A DNA stretch of 64,000 nucleotides from DATIVK01 sp035465955 (GCA_035465955.1 DATIVK010000048.1:7241-71240); one strand, 5' to 3'. Positions 41,483-49,377 are shown, counted from the first letter of the stretch. The notes: generated by a model not told the origin, from the letters alone. Program-made: numbers and translations.

Positions 41483-42583
41483 GTGAGCGGCCTCGAGCGG
41501 GGATCGCTCGTCGAGCACGCGACGCTGGGGCTCGGCAAGGTGGTGGCCGTCGAGCCGGACGCCGTCCACGTCTTCTTCCCGGGGCGAGGGGAGCGTCACG
41601 CGGCGAAGCTGCGGCTCCCCGGCGCGCGCGCCTTCCTGCGGACGGGCATCGAGGAGCGGAACGCCTGGCTGGAGGGGCTCAGCTCGTTCACCCTCGACGC
41701 CGCCAGCGGACGCTGGGCGCTGCCGGCGCGCTGGCTCACGCTCGACCAGGCCGTCGAGCAGTTCGTGGCGGGCCACCCCGAGGGGTTCGACGACGGCCCG
41801 TCCGGACGCGGGGGCGCGTGGCGCGCGGCCCACCGGCTCTTCCAGGAGACGCTCGGGAACGGTGAGGCGGAGCGGCTGCTCGACGCGGGCGACCTGCGCG
41901 ATCTCCTGAAGCGCGTCCTGAAGATCGGGCGGCTGGTCAGCCCGCTCCACGCCGAGGAGGAGCGCGACGCCCTCGAGGACGCGCTCGGCGACGACGACGC
42001 GACGCGCCGCTTCCTGCGCGCGCTCTTCGAGCTCGTCTCCGTCCCCTCGCCGGGGCGCGCGCGCTTCGACAAGCTCTTCGGGGTGGCGGCCGGCCTCCCC
42101 GCCGCGCCGCCGGCGCGCTGGCTGCTGGTGACCCTCCTCCCGTTCATCGCCCGCCCCGACAAGCACCCCCTGATGCACCCCGGCTCGACGCGGGAGGCGG
42201 CGGAGCGGCTCGGCTTCGACCTCCGGTGGGACGAGACGCCCAACTGGACCACGCTCTGCGCGCTGCGCGCGCACTCGGCGCGGCTGCTGGAGGCGCTGGC
42301 GCCCGGGGGCGCCCGCGACTTCATCGACGTGGAGGTCTTCGCCCACGCCGCGTCCACGATGCGCGCGGGGGGAGCGAAGCGCCCGAAGCGGGCGGCCCGC
42401 GCGGTCGCGCCGACGGTCGCGTCGGCGAAGGCCGCGGCCCGGCCGGCCGTGAAGGTGGCCGCGAAGCCCGCCCCCGCGAAGGCTGCGAAGACGCCGACCG
42501 CGAAGCCCGTCGCGAAGCCCGCGGCGAAGGCGACCGCGAAGAAGGCGGCGCGGCCGGCGAAGAAGGGCGCGAAGCGGCGGTAG
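41483..42583 (+). CDS. DUF3553-like protein with a histone-H1-like Lys/Ala/Pro tail
   Basis: 366 residues from GTG 41483, with GGGGAGG upstream. Residues 4-45 (LERGSLVEHATLGLGKVVAV) resemble the DUF3553/tudor-like module found at the end of UvrD-type helicases. The middle 240 residues are helical and unrecognised. The last 75 residues are nearly all Lys, Ala and Pro (KPAPAKAAKTPTAKP), like histone H1 or myxobacterial carD/HU-type tails, so nucleic-acid binding is likely. The longer frame from 41303 overlaps the csp promoter and is rejected. Confidence 0.65.
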   Translation: MSGLERGSLVEHATLGLGKVVAVEPDAVHVFFPGRGERHAAKLRLPGARAFLRTGIEERNAWLEGLSSFTLDAASGRWALPARWLTLDQAVEQFVAGHPEGFDDGPSGRGGAWRAAHRLFQETLGNGEAERLLDAGDLRDLLKRVLKIGRLVSPLHAEEERDALEDALGDDDATRRFLRALFELVSVPSPGRARFDKLFGVAAGLPAAPPARWLLVTLLPFIARPDKHPLMHPGSTREAAERLGFDLRWDETPNWTTLCALRAHSARLLEALAPGGARDFIDVEVFAHAASTMRAGGAKRPKRAARAVAPTVASAKAAARPAVKVAAKPAPAKAAKTPTAKPVAKPAAKATAKKAARPAKKGAKRR

Positions 42584-42787
42584 TCACCGCCAGGGGCGGA
42601 AGAGGGGCCGATCCTCGCCCCGTCGCGATCCTGGACGAGCGCGGGCGCGCCGCTCCACCTCACGCACGTCAACGCCATCGTCCTCGGCCACGTGGCGGGG
42701 AGCTTCGCCGACGTCGTCCTCACCGGGCCCGGTGGAGCCACCCTGACCGTCTCCGGCTCGTTCTACGCGATGTTCATCGGCACGTAG
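42584..42787 (+). pseudogene. Orphan 3' gene fragment
   Basis: Immediately after the TAG at 42581-42583 the same frame stays open for 67 codons. It ends in a secreted-protein-like beta sequence (LTHVNAIVLGHVAGSFADVV, then GATLTVSGSFYAMFIGT). No start codon, ribosome site or signal peptide precedes it. It looks like the remnant end of a lost gene, or a C-terminal piece separated by a stop mutation. Confidence 0.4.
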
Positions 42788-42805
42788 CGCGAGGCGAGGG
42801 GCGGG

Positions 42806-43207
42806 TCACCGCGCGATCGAGAAGCCCTCCTCCTCGAAGTGGCGGTCGAAGGCGAAGGCCGCGTCGAGCCGCTCCCGGCGCATGGTGACGAAGGAGGCGG
42901 CGTCGACGAGGCTGAGCGCGGCCTTGCGCCGCTCGAAGAGGAGGTCGAGGGCCGCCTCGTGGATCGCGGCGTCCACCCAGACGACTTCGAGGAGTGGCGC
43001 GAAGTCCTCGCGGAAGGCGCGGAGCGCGGCGGGCCCCAGCCGCCTCGACACGAGGGCGCAGGTCTCCACGAGCACGTAGGAGGTCGTGACGAGCAGCGCC
43101 TCCTGCTCGCGCAGCCCGCCGAACGCGCGGCGGGCCCTGGCGTGGGACGCGTCCCCGGCGTCGAGGAGGGCGTACAGCGCCGAGGTGTCGACGAAGACGC
43201 GGCTCAC
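42806..43207 (-). CDS. vapC: PIN-domain ribonuclease toxin (VapC type)
   Basis: 133 residues. PIN fold with its acidic quartet visible: Asp7 in VFVDTSAL, Glu in VLVETCAL, and Asp residues in LSLVDAASF and AFAFDRHF. It would cut RNA (in VapC, usually tRNA or rRNA) using Mg2+. The GTG start (43207) overlaps the antitoxin stop by GTGA, the usual coupled arrangement, with antitoxin first. Confidence 0.9.
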   Translation of the reverse strand: MSRVFVDTSALYALLDAGDASHARARRAFGGLREQEALLVTTSYVLVETCALVSRRLGPAALRAFREDFAPLLEVVWVDAAIHEAALDLLFERRKAALSLVDAASFVTMRRERLDAAFAFDRHFEEEGFSIAR

Positions 43208-43452
43208 TCGAACGCCTCGTCGAGGTACGCGTCGTGTTCCTTCGCGACGTCCTTCGCGCCCCGCCGGTCGCGGTACCGGCCGACCACCTCGGCGGCGCGG
43301 GCATAGAGCCGGCCGCGCCCCGCCTCGTCGTCCGCGAGGCCGCGCTCGACGAGCCGCCGGATCGCCTCCGCGATCGAGATCCCCTCGCGCCGCGCGGCGA
43401 GGCGAAGCCTCCGCGCCTGGGCCTCGGTCAGCTGGATCTGGGTGCGGATCAT
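43204..43452 (-). CDS. vapB: Ribbon-helix-helix antitoxin (VapB type)
   Basis: 82 residues from ATG 43452 (MIRTQIQLTEAQARRLRLAA). The N-terminal beta-strand and two helices are a CopG/RHH DNA-binding domain (ISIAEAIRRLVERGL). The acidic C-terminus (AKEHDAYLDEAFE) should fold onto the PIN toxin. Upstream ATG codons in frame (43482) would lie inside the promoter and are rejected. The promoter puts the start codon at +1, so the mRNA is probably leaderless. Autorepression at the overlapping inverted repeat is expected. Confidence 0.87.
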   Translation of the reverse strand: MIRTQIQLTEAQARRLRLAARREGISIAEAIRRLVERGLADDEAGRGRLYARAAEVVGRYRDRRGAKDVAKEHDAYLDEAFE

Positions 43453-43458
43453 GGTGCG

Positions 43459-43487
43459 AGTGTAAGCACACCATGATGGCATGGCAA
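43459..43487 (-). promoter_or_regulatory. vapBC promoter and operator
   Basis: The minus strand has TTGCCA, 17 bp, then TACACT, and the ATG begins 6 nt after the -10. The spacer contains the palindrome CCATCATGG, and TGGTG...CACCA brackets the -10, a plausible antitoxin operator. Confidence 0.65.
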
Positions 43488-43515
43488 GGCGCGGGGTCCC
43501 CGGCCACCGGAGACC

Positions 43516-43983
43516 CTAGTCCACCAGCGCCAGCTCGGTCGTGATCGCGATCGCCGCCCTCAGGCTCCGGTAGAGCGGGCAGGCGTCCGCGAAGAAGCCG
43601 TGGACGCGCTGGGCCGTCTCGCGCTGCGCCGGCTCGCAGCGCAGCTCCAGCCTCACGTGGATCCGCTTGAGGACCATCGTCTTTCCCTCGAGCTCGACCT
43701 CGCCCGTGGCCCTCGCGAGGAGCCGGTCCTTCGACGCCGCGATCTGGCGCGCCTCCAGCGCGCCCCCGAAGGTCCCGAGGAGTCAACCCGCGGTGGCGGC
43801 GACCACGTAGTCGATGGTGGCGGCGTGGGGATCGTAGGTGCCGGGCTTGCGGCCGTAGTGCTCGGCGATGGCGTCGTGGACGCCGAACCAGATGGGCTCC
43901 CGCTCCCCCGGCAGCGTCGCGCGCCGCACGCCCCCTTCGAGGCGCTCGACGGTGGTCTCGCAGCGGTAGATCACGTCGCTCAT
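43516..43983 (-). CDS. OsmC-family peroxiredoxin, candidate selenoprotein (in-frame UGA)
   Basis: A 155-residue reading frame that crosses one TGA (43783-43785, residue 67). Residues 1-66 (MSDVIYRCETTVERLEGG...) and 68-155 (LLGTFGGALEARQIAASK ... FFADACPLYRSLRAAIAI) together make a complete OsmC/Ohr fold, which reduces organic peroxides with thiol chemistry. The UGA falls at AATAG-x, where the family has its peroxidatic Cys, so Sec for Cys is the natural reading. A stem-loop fitting a bacterial SECIS follows. If UGA were a true stop, the product would be a 66-residue stump. A GTG at 43992 is an alternative start. A sequencing error or pseudogene is the main alternative. Confidence 0.8.
43746..43764 (-). 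promoter_or_regulatory. Candidate SECIS element
   Basis: Perfect 7-bp stem GGCGCGC / GCGCGCC with the loop UGGAG. The loop begins 25 nt after the UGA, inside the 16-37 nt distance accepted for bacterial SECIS elements, and contains the guanines that SelB recognition favours. Confidence 0.6.
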
Positions 43984-44041
43984 GGCCGTCACCCGGAGTG
44001 GAGGATAGCGCGGCCTCGCCGAGGTGGCACCCTGAAACGCG

Positions 44042-44069
44042 GAGAGGGGGCGATCGCTCGCCCCCTCTC
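44042..44069 (-). terminator. Hairpin terminator after asd
   Basis: Perfect 12-bp stem (44042-44053 with 44058-44069) with the loop TCGC, located 60 bp past the asd stop and before the OsmC-family gene. The minus strand then reads CGCGTTTC, a weak U-tract. Confidence 0.6.
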
Positions 44070-44132
44070 GTGATTCGGTCGCCCTTCACCCGGGCGCTCC
44101 CCCCGGTGAGGGAGCGGGTGGGCGGTGAAGCG

Positions 44133-45221
44133 CTACTTCGCCGTGATCCAGCCTTCCTTCGTCAGCAGCTCGGCGGTGAGGACCGCGCCGCCGGCGGCGC
44201 CGCGCACGGTGTTGTGCGAGAGGCCGACGAACCGGTAGTCGAAGACCGTGTCGGGGCGGATGCGGCCGATGGTGACGGCCATGCCGTTCCCCGCGTCGCG
44301 GTCGAGCTTCGTCTGCGGCCGGTCGTCCTGCTCGAAGTACTGGAGGAAGGGCTTCGGCGCGCTCGGGAGGCCGAGCTTCTGCGGCTTGCCCTCGAAGGCC
44401 TTCCAGCGGGCGACGATCTCCTCCTTCGACGGCTTCCGATCGAACTTGATGAAGACCGCGGCCATGTGGCCGTCGCTCGCCGGGACGCGGATGCACTGGG
44501 CGGTGATGACGGGGTTCGTCGCCTTGACGATCTTCCCGCCCTCGAGCCGGCCCCAGACCTTCATCGGCTCCTGCTCGCTCTTCTCCTCCTCCCCCTTGAT
44601 GAAGGGGATGAGGTTGTCGACCATGTCCGGCCAGCTCTCGAAGGTCTTCCCGGCGCCGGAGATCGCCTGGTAGGTGCAGACCGCGATCTGCGTCGGGCCG
44701 AACTCCAGGAGCGGGTGGATCGCCGGCACGTAGCTCTGGATCGAGCAGTTGGGCTTCACCGCGATGAAGCCGCGCTTCGTCCCGAGCCGCTGCCGCTGGA
44801 ACTCGATGACGCCCGCGTGCTCCGGGTTGCACTCCGGGACCATCATCGGGACGTCGGCGGTGCCGCGGTGGGCGGAGTTGTTGGAGACGACCGGCGTCTC
44901 GGCCTTCGCGTAGTCCTCCTCGAGCTTCGCCGTCTCCTCCTTCGACATGTCGACCGCGCAGAAGACGAAGTCGACCTGATCGGCGATCGCCTTCACGTCG
45001 GAGGCGTTCTGGACGACGACGTCCGCGAGGTTCTTCGGGATCGCGCCCTTGATCGCCCAGCGCCCCTTCATCACGTCGGCGTACTTCTGGCCGGCGGAGT
45101 TGGCGCTCGCGGCGAGGAGCGTCACGTCGTACCAGGGGTGGTTCTCGAGCAGGTTCAGGAAGCGCTGGCCGACCATGCCGGTCGCGCCGAGGACGCCCAC
45201 GCGAAGCTTCTTCTGGCTCAT
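44133..45221 (-). CDS. asd: Aspartate-semialdehyde dehydrogenase (archaeal/fungal type)
   Basis: 362 residues. Reduces L-aspartyl-4-phosphate to the semialdehyde with NADPH for lysine, threonine, methionine and diaminopimelate. Nucleotide loop GVLGATGMVGQRF; active-site Cys in AVKPNCSIQSY; base His in RVPASDGHMAAVF. The sequence is closer to the second (archaeal, yeast-like) Asd branch, with SNNSAHRG and PTQIAVCTYQAISGAGK, than to the E. coli type. GAGGTGAAGAG before the ATG is a strong ribosome site. TAGCCT serves as a likely -10 upstream. Single gene with its own hairpin terminator. Confidence 0.94.
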   Translation of the reverse strand: MSQKKLRVGVLGATGMVGQRFLNLLENHPWYDVTLLAASANSAGQKYADVMKGRWAIKGAIPKNLADVVVQNASDVKAIADQVDFVFCAVDMSKEETAKLEEDYAKAETPVVSNNSAHRGTADVPMMVPECNPEHAGVIEFQRQRLGTKRGFIAVKPNCSIQSYVPAIHPLLEFGPTQIAVCTYQAISGAGKTFESWPDMVDNLIPFIKGEEEKSEQEPMKVWGRLEGGKIVKATNPVITAQCIRVPASDGHMAAVFIKFDRKPSKEEIVARWKAFEGKPQKLGLPSAPKPFLQYFEQDDRPQTKLDRDAGNGMAVTIGRIRPDTVFDYRFVGLSHNTVRGAAGGAVLTAELLTKEGWITAK

Positions 45222-45332
45222 CTCTTCACCTCAGGGAGGAGTCGGGCTAAGGGGGACGCGCAGGCTACCACGGCTCGGGCCGATTGCATTCCCTGCGCCG
45301 GAGGGAGCCCCGAGGTGGTAGACCCCACGCCG

Positions 45333-46070
45333 ATGAAGTCGCTCAAGGAATCGTTTGCGGTCCGCTCCTACGAGGTCGACGCGTTCAACGAGCTGGCCGT
45401 CCCGGCGCTGTGGGGCTACCTCCAGGAGGCGGCCGGGCTCTCCGCCGACGCCCTCGGCTTCGGGGTGCAGCGCACGCTCGCCGCGGGGTTCACCTGGGTC
45501 CTCGCGCGCCAGCGGCTGGAGATCGGTCGGGCCGCGCGCTTCGGCGAGACGGTCGAGGTGGAGACCTGGCCCAACGGGATCGATCGGCTGGCCGCCTTCC
45601 GCGAGTTCGTCGTCCGCGAGCGCGGCGAGGTGATCGCGAGGGCCACGAGCACCTGGTTCCTGCTGGACACGAGGTCGCGCCGCCCGGTCGACCCCGCGAC
45701 CGCCCTGGAGTCCGCCTTCCCGCGCGAGCGCGCCCCCGCGGCGCTGGCGCTCCCCGGCGCGAAGGTGCCCGCCCTCGAGGCCCCGGAGCTCGAGCGCCCC
45801 TTCGCCATCCGGTTCGCCGACATCGACCTGAACTGGCACGTCAACAACGTGAGCTACGTCCAGTGGCTGCTCGAGGCGGTGCCGAAGGAGACCTGGCACG
45901 AGCAGCGGCCGTCGGTCGTCGACGCCCAGTACGTCGCCGAGTGCGACTGGGGCGGCCGCGTCCTCACCCGCGCCCGGGCCACGGCGCCCGGCGAGTACCT
46001 GCACCAGGTCGTCCGCGAGGCCGACGGCAGGGAGATCGCGCGCGGGGCGACCGCGTGGGTCGCCCGCTAG
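45333..46070 (+). CDS. Acyl-ACP thioesterase
   Basis: 245 residues with two hot-dog folds. Hydrolyses acyl-ACP to free fatty acid, or in many bacteria branched or unusual acyl chains. The N-terminal domain (KESFAVRSYEVDAFNELAV) and the catalytic loop NWHVNNVSYVQWLLEA (Asn-His) match the FatA/FatB-like bacterial family, which supplies fatty acids independently of phospholipid synthesis. Start ATG 45333, or GTG 45315 (six residues longer) which has GGAG at good spacing; undecided. Convergent with the PEGA-like lipoprotein, sharing CTAG at 46067-46070. Confidence 0.88.
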   Translation: MKSLKESFAVRSYEVDAFNELAVPALWGYLQEAAGLSADALGFGVQRTLAAGFTWVLARQRLEIGRAARFGETVEVETWPNGIDRLAAFREFVVRERGEVIARATSTWFLLDTRSRRPVDPATALESAFPRERAPAALALPGAKVPALEAPELERPFAIRFADIDLNWHVNNVSYVQWLLEAVPKETWHEQRPSVVDAQYVAECDWGGRVLTRARATAPGEYLHQVVREADGREIARGATAWVAR

Positions 46071-47416
46071 AACCTCCCGGTCGCGAACCCCGGACCGAAG
46101 GTCACGTCCCCGACGGTGCCGCCCGGGAGGCGGAACTCGGCCTTCGGGAGGGCGTCGAGGATCATCAGGATCGAGCCGGCGGTCACGAGGCCGCCGACGG
46201 CGAGCGTGACGCCGCCCGCCTTGCACATGCCGGCGTGCTCGGCGGTGTTGGAGCAGCCCACCCCCGTGAGCGCGATCCCGGTGACCGCCGCCATCCCGCC
46301 GAAGGTGGTGAAGACGATCCCGGTGGCGAGCTTCCCCTGCGACGTCGGGTGCGCCGCCACCTGGACCATGCCGGTGCCGGCGAAGGGCATCAGGTCGGGG
46401 ACGCGGACCCTGTCGGCGCCGCGCCCGTAGTACCCCTCGTCGCGGGTCCGGAAGAGGAGCGGGTGGGCGGGGTTCAGCCACCGCGAGCAGGGCGTCGTGC
46501 AGACCACCTCGTCGTCGTAGTAGACGTCCCAGCGCGCCGCCGCGTTCGAGGAGATCAGGTCGACCTTGATGGTCCCGGCCGGCCCCTCGCTCTGGCCGCC
46601 GCGCCCCGGGATGCGCCAGAGGAACGCCTGGATCGGCGAGCGGCAGTTGAAGTGCGGCTCTTGCTCGCTCCCCTTCGCGCAGGAGTCCGGATCGCCCGCC
46701 GAGCGGACCAGCTCCGCCGACCGCCTCGACTTCCCGCCGGCCTCACCGAGCTTCAGGACGTCCGCCGAGACGCCGCCCGACAGCGCTCGCCCCGACTCCA
46801 GCGAGAAGGCCCCCAGGGTCAGGCCGCCCAGCACGTGGGTGGCGCGCGCGCACTCCGGGGTGGACGGGACCTGCTCCGGCCCGAGCCCCTCGAGCCGCGC
46901 CTGGCCGGAGACCCACGTCTTCACGACGAGGCGGCCGCTCCGCTTCAGCTCCCCCTCCAGCGACGCGGCGCCGAGCGGCAGCTTGGCGAAGAGCGCGTCG
47001 CTCGAGTCGATGTCGATCGCGTCGGAGGCGATGGTCGTGCGCTCGAAGGCGTAGCGCCCGCCCGGCCGGCACTGCGGCAGGACCTTCATCGCGCAGCCGG
47101 TGAACTCGACCGCGACCGCGCCGCTGCGGAGCAGCACCTCGAGGTTCGCCTTCTCGGAGGCGGGCCACTCGGTGAGGAGCGGGTTGCCTTGCGAGAGCGC
47201 GTACTGGCAGGCGGCCGGCCCGCCGTTCATCCCGGGGATCTGCGCGGGGCCCGTGCCGCCGAACGGCGCGGAGGCGCGCGACGGCTCGGCCCGCGGCGCG
47301 CCCGGACCGGCGGCCGGGTTGGGGCCGTAGCGATACGGGACGTAGCAGCCGGCGGCCGCGAGCGCGGCGGCGACGGTGAGCGTCTGGAGAGCGCGGGCGC
47401 GGCGGCGGCCGATCAT
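46067..47416 (-). CDS. PEGA-like lipoprotein
   Basis: 449 residues, lipobox LAAAGC (lipidated Cys about 23). The middle is rich in beta strands. Near 310-345 a PEGA-like unit appears (WDVYYDDEVVCTTPCSRWL) with the typical C-TTP-C motif. Two hydrophobic segments near the C-terminus (about 368-388 and 399-420) give a membrane hairpin. Similar proteins are frequent in Anaeromyxobacter and Myxococcus genomes, with unknown function. ATG 47416 lies 8 nt after a TACAGT -10. Convergent with the thioesterase gene. Confidence 0.7.
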   Translation of the reverse strand: MIGRRRARALQTLTVAAALAAAGCYVPYRYGPNPAAGPGAPRAEPSRASAPFGGTGPAQIPGMNGGPAACQYALSQGNPLLTEWPASEKANLEVLLRSGAVAVEFTGCAMKVLPQCRPGGRYAFERTTIASDAIDIDSSDALFAKLPLGAASLEGELKRSGRLVVKTWVSGQARLEGLGPEQVPSTPECARATHVLGGLTLGAFSLESGRALSGGVSADVLKLGEAGGKSRRSAELVRSAGDPDSCAKGSEQEPHFNCRSPIQAFLWRIPGRGGQSEGPAGTIKVDLISSNAAARWDVYYDDEVVCTTPCSRWLNPAHPLLFRTRDEGYYGRGADRVRVPDLMPFAGTGMVQVAAHPTSQGKLATGIVFTTFGGMAAVTGIALTGVGCSNTAEHAGMCKAGGVTLAVGGLVTAGSILMILDALPKAEFRLPGGTVGDVTFGPGFATGRF

Positions 47417-47424
47417 ATGGGGGC

Positions 47425-47430
47425 GACTGT
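47425..47430 (-). promoter_or_regulatory. -10 of the PEGA-like lipoprotein gene
   Basis: The minus strand reads TGCTACAGT, an extended -10, 8 nt from the ATG, with no ribosome site between. A leaderless or near-leaderless message is expected. Confidence 0.5.
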
Positions 47431-47496
47431 AGCACCCCCGTTGGGGTAAGGGCGGCCGACGTGCGGCTCCCTGTCGCAGGGACGCGGCGGAGCCGG

Positions 47497-47502
47497 TAGA
47501 CT
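47497..47502 (+). promoter_or_regulatory. -10 of the multiheme cytochrome gene
   Basis: TAGACT, 12 nt before the ATG at 47515. It matches the hexamer used upstream of the gene at 868. No Shine-Dalgarno lies between. Confidence 0.4.
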
Positions 47503-47514
47503 GGCCTCGACCGC

Positions 47515-48432
47515 ATGGCGCTTCGGCCCCTCGCTCGGACCGCGCTCGTCGTCCTCGGAGCCCTCGCCATCGCGGTGGGGATCCCGGGCCTGTACCGCTT
47601 CAAGCGCTACGTCGACGAGGATCCGCGCCTCTGCATCACCTGCCACCGGGCCAACCCCGAGTTCCAGGTCTGGCTGGGCGGGAGCCACCGCCAGGTCGCC
47701 TGCCAGAAGTGCCACCACACGACCTCGGCGCAGACGGTCGCGATGCTCCGGGCGTACGTCGAGGGGAGGAACCCCGACGACAAGCACGCGGTCGTCGAGG
47801 TGGGCGCCTGCGCCGCCTGCCACTTCTCGCACGATCCGCAGTGGCCGCAGGTGGGCGGGTCGCGCGGCCACAAGCTCCACTACGAGGAGCGGAAGATCGC
47901 GTGCGTCCGCTGCCACGCGGCGAGCATGCACGGCTTCGAGCCCATGGCGGAGCGGTGCGCCGAGTGCCACCCGAAGCACGGCGTCAACGTCGGCGGCATG
48001 CAGAAGCTCCACTGCTTCGCCTGCCACGACTTCCTCACCACCGAGCCGGGGCTCCGCCCCACGCGCCGCGACTGCCTGCGCTGCCACACCGCGCAGGGGA
48101 TCAACGCCCCCGTCGGCGAGCACGGCGAGCCGATGGGGCTCGCCTGCTCGGCCTGCCACAAGCCCCACGCGCCGCCGGGCGAGGCGCTCGTGCCGTGCCG
48201 CGCCTGCCACGGCACGATCGACGAGCACGGCCTCCACGCGCGCCACGCGCGCGAGCCCTGTCGCGGCTGCCACGTGCCGCACGTCTGGAAGGCGACCGAG
48301 AAGGGCTGCGCGCGCTGCCACGCGCGGCTCGCCGACGCGCACCCCGAGGGGCGCGGCTGCCTCGCCTGCCACGCCTTCCGGCCGGCGACCCCCGTCGGCC
48401 CCCCCGTGCAGGCGTCCGCGCAGAAGCTCTAG
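47515..48432 (+). CDS. Membrane-anchored dodecaheme c-type cytochrome
   Basis: 305 residues with an uncleaved N-terminal TM helix (about 5-25) like the NapC/NrfH anchors. Twelve CxxCH heme sites follow: CITCH, CQKCH, CAACH, CVRCH, CAECH, CFACH, CLRCH, CSACH, CRACH, CRGCH, CARCH and CLACH. Additional lone His residues could be distal ligands. It should take electrons from the menaquinol pool and pass them through the periplasm to a terminal reductase. None is adjacent; the LysR gene is convergent. Average spacing is about 22 residues per heme, which is dense. Confidence 0.93.
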   Translation: MALRPLARTALVVLGALAIAVGIPGLYRFKRYVDEDPRLCITCHRANPEFQVWLGGSHRQVACQKCHHTTSAQTVAMLRAYVEGRNPDDKHAVVEVGACAACHFSHDPQWPQVGGSRGHKLHYEERKIACVRCHAASMHGFEPMAERCAECHPKHGVNVGGMQKLHCFACHDFLTTEPGLRPTRRDCLRCHTAQGINAPVGEHGEPMGLACSACHKPHAPPGEALVPCRACHGTIDEHGLHARHAREPCRGCHVPHVWKATEKGCARCHARLADAHPEGRGCLACHAFRPATPVGPPVQASAQKL

Positions 48433-48474
48433 CGGACGACGCGCGGTGGGGGAGAGGGAAAGCTTCTCAGCCTG

Positions 48475-49377
48475 TCAGGGCGCGCCGGGCGGGTGGCGCC
48501 GAGCCCAGGCGAGGAAGCGGCCCGCCGGGCCGGCGAGCTGGCGGGCGGCGGTGGCGAAGGAGAAGTGGCGCACCACCCGCAGATCGCGGAGCGGCACGAT
48601 CCGGAGCGTCCCCGCGGCGACCTCGAGCCGGACGCTCCAGCGCGAGACGAACGCGACGCCGAGCCCCGCCACCGCCGCCATCTTCACCGACTGGTTGGAG
48701 CCGAAGACCAGGCCGGGGGCCGGGAGGCGGCCGCGGCCGAGCACCTTCGCGAGGGCCTCCTCGACGCACGCCCGGGTGCCGGAGCCGGGCTCGCGGACGA
48801 GGAGGGGCACGTCGACGAGGTCGCGCGCCCGCGACAGGGCCCGCAGCTCCGGGGAGCCGCCGGCGACGACCGCGACCAGCTCGTCCTCGACGAACCGCTC
48901 GAGGTGGACCCGCGCCGACCGCGCGCGCCCCTCGACGATGCCGAGCGGCACCCGCCCCTCCGCCACCCACTCCAGCACGCGGGCGGTGTTGCTCACCTGG
49001 ACGCGGAACGGGGCGGCGCCGTGGACGGCGCGGTAGCCGGCGACGAGCGGGGGGACCACGTACGCGGAGCCGGTCATGCTGGCGCCGATCACCACCTCGC
49101 CGCCCGGCTCCGCCTCGGCGCCCAGGGCGCTCTCGGCCTCCCCGAGGAGCTCGTGGACGCGCTTCGCCGTCTCGAGGAGGGCGAGCCCCCAGCGGTTGGG
49201 CGCGACGCCCCTCGCGCTCCGCGTGAGCAGCGCCCGCCCGCACTCCTCCTCGAGCGCGCGGATCTGCGCCGTGACGGCCGGCTGCGACAGGTGCAGCAGC
49301 TTCGCGGCGTGCGAGATCTTCCCGGTCTGCGCCACGACGCGGAAGGTCTCCAGCTTGCGGGGATCGACGTTCGCCAC
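48475..49377 (-). CDS. LysR-family transcriptional regulator
   Basis: 300 residues. The N-terminal winged helix-turn-helix (LETFRVVAQTGKISHAAKLL then LSQPAVTAQIRALEEECG) is followed by a LysR substrate-binding domain (GEVVIGASMTGSAYVVPPLVAGY). Such regulators bind T-N11-A sites and activate a target on a small effector. A perfect LTTR box stands at 49417-49439 between this gene and the small membrane protein gene. GTG start at 49377, with TATTCT 6 nt upstream. Effector unknown; the CysB/CbbR-like style suggests sulfur or inorganic metabolism, but that is a guess. Confidence 0.9.
   Translation of the reverse strand: MANVDPRKLETFRVVAQTGKISHAAKLLHLSQPAVTAQIRALEEECGRALLTRSARGVAPNRWGLALLETAKRVHELLGEAESALGAEAEPGGEVVIGASMTGSAYVVPPLVAGYRAVHGAAPFRVQVSNTARVLEWVAEGRVPLGIVEGRARSARVHLERFVEDELVAVVAGGSPELRALSRARDLVDVPLLVREPGSGTRACVEEALAKVLGRGRLPAPGLVFGSNQSVKMAAVAGLGVAFVSRWSVRLEVAAGTLRIVPLRDLRVVRHFSFATAARQLAGPAGRFLAWARRHPPGAP

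Noticed and set aside
43783..43785. UGA as an ordinary stop, giving a 66-residue OsmC stump
   Set aside because: The downstream 88 codons keep OsmC-like sequence and codon use with no other stop, and a SECIS-like hairpin follows. Recoding explains this better, though a pseudogene cannot be excluded.
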